From NCBI RefSeq assembly GCF_014779795.1, contig NZ_JACXZS010000001.1:496001-560000 (forward strand): a stretch of DNA of 64,000 bases, in the 5' to 3' direction. Positions 58,536 through 64,000 of this stretch are shown here, in pieces. This stretch comes from Microbacterium helvum (GTDB lineage: Bacteria > Actinomycetota > Actinomycetes > Actinomycetales > Microbacteriaceae). The position numbers and the translations under genes are program-made. How positions within the stretch are numbered: position 1 is the stretch's first letter; each line of letters begins with the position of its first letter. The notes beneath the pieces were generated by a model. That model was not told the DNA's origin. It ran no database searches and was given only the letters and a program-made list of their open reading frames with translations.

Positions 58536-60086
58536 TCACTTGTCGGCGTCGGCCAGTTCGTTGATCTCGTCGATGACGTCATCGCCACCGCTCGAGCGCC
58601 ACAGTGCGATCGCGTCCTTCAGCCCGTCGAGGTCGATCTGCCCCGCGAGGAACTGGATGCGCGCGTCCGAGACGATCGTGTCGAGCTGTGCGCCCTTCGA
58701 GACGTACGTGTCGGAGACGTACGGTGCGGCGGGGTCGTACTGCGCGTGCTCGAGGTCGGCCGCCTCGATCTCTTTGCGCTTGTCGTACATCTGCTGCTCG
58801 TAGTCCGACGCCTGCTTCGGGTTGTAGCCCTGGAATCCGGTGACGTTCGTGCCGAGCTGGGCGAACGCGCCCACGGTGTCCTTCTCGACCTGCGAGACGT
58901 CGGGCACGGCCACCGCGAGGTCGTCCTCGACCGTGTAGTGGACGCCTTCGATGCCGTTGTTGAGGATCGGCCCGGCCTCTTCGGAGTTGAGCTTGTTCAG
59001 CACCTCGAGGACGCCGCGCAGGTCGGCCTCGGTGCGCACCGACGACTTCGGGATCGCGAGGAAGCCGGAGTAGCCCGCCGTCGGCAGCGCGTGCAGCTCG
59101 TCGCTGTCGGGGCCGAGCAGGTTGCCGGTGATGTCGACGTAGCTGTCGAAGCCCTCGGGGTCGGACTGCTTGAACAGGCTGATCAGCTGACCGGCGCGCG
59201 AGTGCACGTCGAGGATGATGCCGCCCTTGCCGGTGAGGAACGGCTCGTTCCACTTCGCGGAGTCGAACGTCGCGAAGTCGGCATTGACGACGCCGTCCTC
59301 GACGAGCGAGCGCTCGAACTCCACGGCGTCGAGCCACTCGTCGGTGGTGAAGTTCGGCACCAGCTCGCCGTCCTGCTCGGTCCACTTGTTGCCGGCGCCG
59401 TACCAGGTCTCGATGGCGTCCCACGGGCTGTTCGTGCCGATCGTTCCCGGCCACTTCGGCACGATGATGCCATAGGTGTCATCGACGCCGTTGCCGTCGG
59501 GGTCGTCCTCGGTGAACGCCTTGGCGACCTTCGCGAGATCCTCGGTGGTCTTGGGCAGATCGAGCCCGAGGTTCTCGAGCCAGTCCTTGCGGACGATGGC
59601 GGTCTCGCGCATGACGTCGCGGGCGCGGAAGACGCCGTAGACCTTGCCGTTGACGCTCGAGGCCTTCTGCACCTCGGGGAAGGTCGTCTTGAGGTTCGGG
59701 TAGTCCTTCAGGTAGTCGGTGAGATCCCAGAAGGCGCCCGCCTCGGCGTTGCGCACGAAGCCCGGGTCCTTGCCCTGGATCACCATGACCTGCGGCAGGT
59801 CGTCGCCCGCGAGGGTGATGTTGACCTTGTCGCCATACGAGGCGTTGGGCACCCACGTCATGTCGAGGTCGACGCCGATGACGTCTTCGAGCGCGGCCTC
59901 GATGTCGCTGTCGTCCTCGGGCGCGTTGGTGCTGAGGAACGGCGCCATGACCGTGAGCGTCTTGAGCTCGGTCGCGGCAGCGTCCTTGTCGGCGGTGGCG
60001 TCGCCGCCTCCGCCGGAACAGCTGGTGAGGGCGAGCGCGGCGACGACGGCGAGGCCGACGCCGATGAGCGGCTTGCTGTGCTTCAT
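58536..60086 (-). CDS. Oligosaccharide ABC transporter binding lipoprotein of the RG-I locus
   Basis: Extracellular binding protein of 516 residues, LplA/YtcQ type. Lipoprotein signal MKHSKPLIGVGLAVVAALA then LTSC (Cys at about 23) and a Gly-rich linker. The mature protein includes a DPDGNGVDDTYG calcium-loop-like motif and WPGTIGTNSPWDAIETWYGAG, as in pectin oligosaccharide binders. ATG 60086 has AAGGAG upstream. A GGGA microsatellite lies in the leader between this gene and yesL (60111-60147). Confidence 0.9.
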   Translation of the reverse strand: MKHSKPLIGVGLAVVAALALTSCSGGGGDATADKDAAATELKTLTVMAPFLSTNAPEDDSDIEAALEDVIGVDLDMTWVPNASYGDKVNITLAGDDLPQVMVIQGKDPGFVRNAEAGAFWDLTDYLKDYPNLKTTFPEVQKASSVNGKVYGVFRARDVMRETAIVRKDWLENLGLDLPKTTEDLAKVAKAFTEDDPDGNGVDDTYGIIVPKWPGTIGTNSPWDAIETWYGAGNKWTEQDGELVPNFTTDEWLDAVEFERSLVEDGVVNADFATFDSAKWNEPFLTGKGGIILDVHSRAGQLISLFKQSDPEGFDSYVDITGNLLGPDSDELHALPTAGYSGFLAIPKSSVRTEADLRGVLEVLNKLNSEEAGPILNNGIEGVHYTVEDDLAVAVPDVSQVEKDTVGAFAQLGTNVTGFQGYNPKQASDYEQQMYDKRKEIEAADLEHAQYDPAAPYVSDTYVSKGAQLDTIVSDARIQFLAGQIDLDGLKDAIALWRSSGGDDVIDEINELADADK

Positions 60087-60110
60087 GGGGGAACTCCTTC
60101 GTTCTGTGTG

Positions 60111-60147
60111 GGGAGGGAGGGAGGGAGGGAGGGACGGAGGGAGGGAA
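60111..60147. repeat. GGGA microsatellite
   Basis: About six GGGA units in a row (60111-60134), an interruption CGGA, then more GGGA units to 60147. It sits between the YesL gene and the binding-protein gene. The plus strand could form a G-quadruplex; the transcript carries the CCCT strand. Slippage could vary the leader length. Confidence 0.85.
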
Positions 60148-60151
60148 CGGC

Positions 60152-60811
60152 TCAGGGAGCGGTGGATGCCGCCGCCTCGCGCTCGGCGAGCGCGCGGTCG
60201 TTGGCGGTGAAGAACGCGATGCACAGGACGGTGCTGAGCGTCAGCCACGCACCGACCGCGAAGAAGGGGACGACGCCGGGAAGGATGCTGCCCACTCCGG
60301 CGACCGCGACAGCGCCGAGCAGCAGCAGCACGACGTGCAGGACGTTGCGTGCGGCCCAGCGACCGGCGGTGAAGAGGTAGGCACGCAGCGGCAGGTCGTA
60401 GTGGGCGTACATCGGCACTGCGACGGCGGTGATCGCGAACGCCGCGACGAGCGCCGCGACGCTGAGGATGCCGAGCGGCTCGGCGATCGCACCGGCGCCG
60501 AGCCGGCCGACGACGTTCACCGCGAGGAGCGCCGTCACCACGGCGCCCACGCCAACGGCCGCATTCGACCGCCACAGTTCGCGGCGCCATTCGGCCGCGA
60601 AGGTCCGGAGCACCGGGAACACCTCGCCGCGCAGGCGCCGTCGGATGAGCCCGGCTGCGGCGACGCTCGCCGGAACGACTCCGACCACGATGAGGCCCGC
60701 GACGGCGAAGACCCACCACAGCAGGTTCATCAGGGCGATCCACCAGATCCAGTCGAAGACGGCGTGAGCCCGAAGAGCCCACGTGGCCACCGGGGTCGCC
60801 GAGTCCGTCAT
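60152..60811 (-). CDS. YesL-family (DUF624) membrane protein of the RG-I operon
   Basis: Membrane protein of 219 residues with hydrophobic segments near WIWWIALMNLLWWVFAVAGLIVVGVVPA, LGILSVAALVAAFAITAVAVPMY, and VLHVVLLLLGAVAVAGVG. Same family as the protein at 41788-42393, consistent with one YesL per LplABC-type importer. ATG 60811 has GGAGATG upstream. It is the first gene of the operon, transcribed from a promoter near the operator at 60844-60866. Confidence 0.85.
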   Translation of the reverse strand: MTDSATPVATWALRAHAVFDWIWWIALMNLLWWVFAVAGLIVVGVVPASVAAAGLIRRRLRGEVFPVLRTFAAEWRRELWRSNAAVGVGAVVTALLAVNVVGRLGAGAIAEPLGILSVAALVAAFAITAVAVPMYAHYDLPLRAYLFTAGRWAARNVLHVVLLLLGAVAVAGVGSILPGVVPFFAVGAWLTLSTVLCIAFFTANDRALAEREAAASTAP

Positions 60812-60843
60812 GACATCTCCATCGTCGCAGGGCCGGGTCCGAC

Positions 60844-60866
60844 GTGCGGGAATACGTTTTCCGCAC
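60844..60866. promoter_or_regulatory. LacI-type operator upstream of the RG-I operon
   Basis: GTGCGGGAATACGTTTTCCGCAC: outer arms GTGCGG/CCGCAC are perfect and the core is GGGAATACGTTTTCCG (60848-60863), 15/16 identical to the site at 30117-30132. It lies 33 bases upstream of the YesL start. Confidence 0.6.
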
Positions 60867-60926
60867 GACGGCTCCGAGTACGGTAACCGCCCCGCGGCGC
60901 AGAGTCAACCCGCGAGGAGTCGCGGA

Positions 60927-61110
60927 TTGAAACGTTCTCATGGGTCTCTCATCCGCCGAGTCGAAACGTTTTCGGCGCGAGGCCGGTGTACGAGAGACTG
61001 GGACCGTGCACAGTCCACGCTCCCCCTCGTTACTGAATCGTTCTAATTTCTCGAGGCGACGTCTTGCGAAACGTTTTTAGACGGGGTACCGTATCGGGCA
61101 AGCGCTTTCC
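60927..61110. promoter_or_regulatory. Cluster of LacI-type operators upstream of a sugar ABC operon
   Basis: Within the 399-bp divergent gap: TTGAAACGTTCTCATG (60927-60942), TCGAAACGTTTTCGGC (60961-60976), TGAATCGTTCTA (61034-61045), TTGCGAAACGTTTTTAG (61064-61080) and GCAAGCGCTTTCC (61098-61110). Four have the A-C-G-T or AATCGTT type core and the last an AGCGCT core. They are spaced irregularly, suggesting regulation by more than one LacI-type protein or looping. The remaining bases hold no gene. Confidence 0.55.
61064..61092 (+). promoter_or_regulatory. Sigma70-type promoter of the sugar ABC operon
   Basis: -35 TTGCGA (61064-61069), exactly 17-bp spacer, -10 TACCGT (61087-61092). One LacI-type site overlaps the -35 and spacer, another lies just past the start point, an arrangement typical of strong repression. 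About 110 bases of leader precede the ATG. Confidence 0.6.
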
Positions 61111-61210
61111 AACCACCGCAGACCCGCACCGAGGGACGCGCCCACCCGCACACACAGACAACGGAACGTCTGCGCGGAACGAGAACACAGACGTTCAAGA
61201 GAGGACAAGG

Positions 61211-62515
61211 ATGTTCAGCAAGAAGCGTGCATTCACCGCCGCCGCGGTCGCGGCAGGCGCCGCGCTGGTTCTGGCCGGCTGCGCCGGAGGCAGCGGTGGC
61301 GACAGCCCCGACGCGAACCCCACCCTGGACCCGGACGAGAAGGTCACCCTGAACATGTCGTTCTGGGGCAACGACGTCCGCGCCGACCTGTACAACCATG
61401 TCATCGACGCGTTCGAGGAGCAGTACCCGAACATCACGGTCAACACCTCGTTCCTGGACTTCCCCTCGTACTGGGAGAAGCGCCAGACCGAGGCTGCCGG
61501 CGGCGGCCTGCCCGACGTCATGCAGTTCGACTACTCGTACCTGCGCCAGTACTCCGAGAACGGGCTGCTGCTCGACCTCAACCCGTACCTCGGCAACATC
61601 ATCGAGACCGACCCGCTGCCCGAGAACATCCTCAGCATCGGCGTCGTGAACGACCAGACGACGGCGATCCCGACCTCGACCAACGCGTGGGGCCTGTTCT
61701 CCAACCCGAAGCTCCTCGAGAGCGTCGGCGTGGAGGACTTCGCCGGCGGCAGCTGGGAGGACTACACCGACTGGATGAGCGAGGTCACCGATGCCGGTGC
61801 CGGCTCCATCTACGGCGGCACGGACTTCACCGGGCGCATCCAGAACTTCGAGGTCCAGCAGCGCGCGAAGGGCGAGGACCTGTTCACCGAGGACGGCGAG
61901 CCGAACTTCACCGAGAAGGACCTCAAGGCGTTCTGGGAGCAGGGCGACGCGATCCGCGACGGCATCGGCATCCCCCAGCAGACGCTGGAAGAGATCAAGC
62001 CGCTCTCGGGCTTCGACGCCGGCAAGACGGCGTCCGAGCTGACGTGGGACAACTTCGGCGCCGGGTACCTCGCGAACCTCGGCGAGGGCTACACCGAGCT
62101 GAACCTCACCGCCCCGCCGGTCACCAAGGAAGGCGCGAAGGACCTCTACCTGAAGCCCTCGATGCTCGAGGCCGTCTCGGCCAAGACCAAGCACCCCGAG
62201 GCTGCCGCGACGCTGGTGAACTTCCTCATCAACTCGCCCGAGTCCGGTGAGATCTTCGGCACCAACCGCGGCCTCCCGGCCTCCGAGACGGCGCTGGAGG
62301 CAGCGAACCTCGACCCGATCGCCCAGCAGATCAAGGACTACGAGGCCTCGATCACGGACCGCCTGGGCGACGCCCCGCCCGTCCCGATCAACGGCTACGG
62401 CACGCTCGAGCAGAAGTTCCTCGAGATCGGCCAGGAGCTCGGCTACGGCACCCTCACGATCGATGACGCCGTCTCGCAGTTCTTCTCCGAGATGGACCAG
62501 GTCGTCAACCAGTGA
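61211..62515 (+). CDS. Sugar ABC transporter substrate-binding lipoprotein
   Basis: Binding protein of 434 residues, family 1 type. Lipoprotein signal MFSKKRAFTAAAVAAGAALVL then AGC (Cys at about 24), Gly/Ser/Asp linker, then LNMSFWGNDVRADLYNHVIDAFEEQYPNI and GGGLPDVMQFDYSYLRQYSENG, typical of CUT1 sugar binders. Several Trp/Tyr residues suggest an oligosaccharide ligand. It is the first gene of a plus-strand operon with two permeases; the rest lies beyond the window, so the substrate is unknown. The gene is followed by a perfect hairpin. Confidence 0.9.
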   Translation: MFSKKRAFTAAAVAAGAALVLAGCAGGSGGDSPDANPTLDPDEKVTLNMSFWGNDVRADLYNHVIDAFEEQYPNITVNTSFLDFPSYWEKRQTEAAGGGLPDVMQFDYSYLRQYSENGLLLDLNPYLGNIIETDPLPENILSIGVVNDQTTAIPTSTNAWGLFSNPKLLESVGVEDFAGGSWEDYTDWMSEVTDAGAGSIYGGTDFTGRIQNFEVQQRAKGEDLFTEDGEPNFTEKDLKAFWEQGDAIRDGIGIPQQTLEEIKPLSGFDAGKTASELTWDNFGAGYLANLGEGYTELNLTAPPVTKEGAKDLYLKPSMLEAVSAKTKHPEAAATLVNFLINSPESGEIFGTNRGLPASETALEAANLDPIAQQIKDYEASITDRLGDAPPVPINGYGTLEQKFLEIGQELGYGTLTIDDAVSQFFSEMDQVVNQ

Positions 62516-62522
62516 CACCCTT

Positions 62523-62554
62523 GCCGCGGGGCCGGTACGCACCGGCCCCGCGGC
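62523..62554 (+). terminator. Intercistronic hairpin downstream of the binding-protein gene
   Basis: Perfect 14-bp arms GCCGCGGGGCCGGT (62523-62536) and ACCGGCCCCGCGGC (62541-62554) with a four-base loop, beginning seven bases after the stop. The next gene lies 89 bases past the stop and on the same strand, so this is most likely a processing/stabilising or attenuating hairpin that raises binding protein over permease. Confidence 0.7.
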
Positions 62555-62604
62555 ACCCGACCCACCCGAACTGACGCAGCCGTCAGTCACAGAAAGGAGC
62601 CGAG

Positions 62605-63600
62605 GTGAGCACGACAGCGACGAGAGTCATCGTCACCGATCGTCCGGCCAAGCGCGCACTGCGACGCACCGGCCGCCCCGAGAACACCTTCCAGCGTCCC
62701 GGGCAGCGTTCGCGCTCGCGTCGCGAGACCGTGGCGGGCTACGCGTTCCTCAGCCCGTGGCTGATCGGCTTCTTCGGCCTGACCGCCATCCCGATGGTGT
62801 ACTCGCTGTACCTGTCGTTCACGCGGTACAACATCTTCCAGCCGCCGAAGTGGATCGGGCTGGACAACTACATCCGGATGTTCACCGATGACCCGGTGTT
62901 CATCCAGTCGGCGCAGATCACGCTCGTGTACGTGTTCATCGGCACCCCGATCACGATGGCCGCGGCCCTCGCCGTGGCGATGCTGCTGAACTTCCGCGAC
63001 CAGGGCGCCGGGTTCTTCCGCTCCGCGTTCTACGCGCCCTCGCTCATCGGCGGCTCGGTGTCCGTCGCCATCGTGTGGCGGGCCATGTTCTCCACTGACG
63101 GGCCGGTCGACAACTCGCTGTCGTTCTTCGGCATCGACATCGGCGGCTGGATCGGCAACCCGGCCATGATCCTGCCGATGATGATCCTGCTGCACGTGTG
63201 GCAGTTCGGCTCGACGATGGTGATCTTCCTCGCCGGTCTCAAGCAGATCCCGAAGGAGCTGTACGAGGCGGCCGAGATGGACGGCGCCGGTGCGTGGCGC
63301 CGGTTCACCGCCGTCACGATCCCGATGCTCTCGCCGGTGATCTTCTTCAACCTGCTGCTGGGCCTCATCGGCGCCTTCCAGGTGTTCACCTCGGCGTACA
63401 TCATCTCCAACGGCACCGGCGGCCCCGCGGGCATGACCAACTTCATCACGGTCTACCTCTACAAGCGCGGCTTCTCCGACGGGCAGATGGGCTATGCGGC
63501 CGCGATCGCGTGGGTCCTCCTCATCGTGGTCGCCATCATCGCCTTCATCCTTTTCCGCACCCAGAAATCGTGGGTCCACTACGCAGGAGACGACCGATGA
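62605..63600 (+). CDS. Carbohydrate ABC transporter permease (MalF/UgpA type)
   Basis: Permease of 331 residues. A long basic cytoplasmic N-terminus precedes the first span ETVAGYAFLSPWLIGFFGLTAIPMVYSL; YLSFTRYNIFQPPKWIGLDNY loop and EAA motif LYEAAEMDGAGAWRRFTAVTIP follow. GTG 62605 is preceded by AAAGGAG. The stop overlaps the start of the next permease (ATGA). Confidence 0.93.
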   Translation: MSTTATRVIVTDRPAKRALRRTGRPENTFQRPGQRSRSRRETVAGYAFLSPWLIGFFGLTAIPMVYSLYLSFTRYNIFQPPKWIGLDNYIRMFTDDPVFIQSAQITLVYVFIGTPITMAAALAVAMLLNFRDQGAGFFRSAFYAPSLIGGSVSVAIVWRAMFSTDGPVDNSLSFFGIDIGGWIGNPAMILPMMILLHVWQFGSTMVIFLAGLKQIPKELYEAAEMDGAGAWRRFTAVTIPMLSPVIFFNLLLGLIGAFQVFTSAYIISNGTGGPAGMTNFITVYLYKRGFSDGQMGYAAAIAWVLLIVVAIIAFILFRTQKSWVHYAGDDR

Positions 63601-64000
63601 CCTCCGCATCCTTCACCGACGGCACGATGGAGACCATCGAGCAGGAGATGATGCCGGCGACGCCGTCCGCGCCCCGGCGCCGCGTGAAGCGCAAGACGTG
63701 GCAGACGGTCATCTGGCTGGTCGTCCTGCTCGCCATCACGGCGGTCGTGCTCTATCCGCTCGTGTGGCTGTTCCTGTCGACGTTCAAGCCGAACTCCGAG
63801 TTCGGGCAGAACACCGGCCTGCTGCCCGAGAACTGGTACTTCGGCAACTACGCCAAGGTGATGGAGGGCATCGCCGGCGTGCCGATGTGGCGGTTCTTCC
63901 TGAACTCGCTGATCCTGTCGGTGGCCGCCGTCGTCGGCACGCTGCTGTCGTCGGCCCTCGCCGCGTACGCGTTCGCCCGGGTGCAGTTCAAGGGCCTCGG
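63597..64000 (+). CDS. Carbohydrate ABC transporter permease (MalG type), 3'-truncated by window edge
   Basis: Begins ATG 63597 overlapping the stop of the MalF-type gene. The first 134 codons read in one frame to the window end: a cytoplasmic leader MTSASFTDGTMETIEQEMMP, the basic RRRVKRKTWQ, first span VIWLVVLLAITAVVLYPLVWLFLSTFKP, LPENWYFGNYAKVMEG, then the second span FFLNSLILSVAAVVGTLLSSALAAYAFAR. This matches MalG-type permeases; the EAA motif is beyond the window. Confidence 0.88.
   Translation, partial: MTSASFTDGTMETIEQEMMPATPSAPRRRVKRKTWQTVIWLVVLLAITAVVLYPLVWLFLSTFKPNSEFGQNTGLLPENWYFGNYAKVMEGIAGVPMWRFFLNSLILSVAAVVGTLLSSALAAYAFARVQFKGL

Noticed and set aside
1..64000. tRNA, rRNA, transposase, integrase or phage genes
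   Set aside because: I looked for typical motifs and proteins on both strands and found none.

Overview
The window is high-GC actinobacterial DNA. Codons end strongly in G/C, genes are packed with ATGA/GTGA overlaps, GTG starts are common, and LacI-family regulators and lipoprotein ABC binding proteins are abundant. The overall gene style, and the frequent GGATGCCG/CGGCATCC words, suggest a Microbacteriaceae such as Microbacterium. That placement is inference, because no rRNA or universal marker gene lies in the window. It looks like ordinary chromosome. I saw no transposase, integrase, tRNA, rRNA, phage gene or CRISPR array.

Layout. (1) 0-7.5 kb: the end of a diacylglycerol-kinase-like gene, then an alpha-glucoside locus on the minus strand: LacI regulator, GH13 alpha-glucosidase, binding protein and two permeases. 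(2) 7.6-11.9 kb: photolyase, aldo/keto reductase, an F420-reductase/ProC-like NADP-binding protein and an LLM-type flavin oxidoreductase. (3) 11.9-26.8 kb: a ten-gene minus-strand operon for uptake and breakdown of peptides. It encodes a cytoplasmic S12 serine hydrolase, an oligopeptide ABC transporter with a permease-ATPase fusion, a very unusual S9-S12 fusion peptidase, an M20 hydrolase, a GNAT acyltransferase, a MenC/N-succinylamino-acid racemase homologue and a PucR regulator. The last three enzymes match the known D-to-L amino acid conversion route, so the operon reads as a salvage system for D-amino-acid-containing peptides. (4) 26.9-30 kb: prephenate dehydratase, phosphoglucomutase and a small GlsB/YeaQ membrane protein.

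(5) 30.1-47.7 kb: a PmoA-like (DUF6807) protein, then GH3, GH31 (YicI-type alpha-xylosidase) and GH42 on the minus strand, divergent from GH95 fucosidase, LacI and YesL. An oligosaccharide ABC transporter and another LacI gene follow. The four glycosidases lack signal peptides and together would remove Fuc, Gal, Xyl and Glc, which fits cytoplasmic dismantling of fucogalactoxyloglucan oligosaccharides. (6) 47.8-60.8 kb: a rhamnogalacturonan-I type locus with a CE12-like acetylesterase, a divergent ABC exporter, a PxKF-type secreted protein and a Gfo/Idh/MocA oxidoreductase. Converging on it is a six-gene operon: YesL, binding protein, two permeases, DUF1961 protein and a PL26-like exo-rhamnogalacturonan lyase. 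(7) 60.8-64 kb: an operator-dense intergenic region and the start of another sugar ABC operon that runs off the window.

The non-coding DNA is rich in structure. It has LacI-type operators sharing two sequence types, strong hairpins, an 84-bp tandem repeat, a 34-bp tandem repeat beside a perfect 23-bp inverted repeat, a 16-bp tandem repeat running into a regulator's stop codon, a duplicated 75-bp hairpin unit, a GGGA microsatellite, and a dispersed inverted repeat found at 2.8 and 31.1 kb with a short match inside the GH95 gene.
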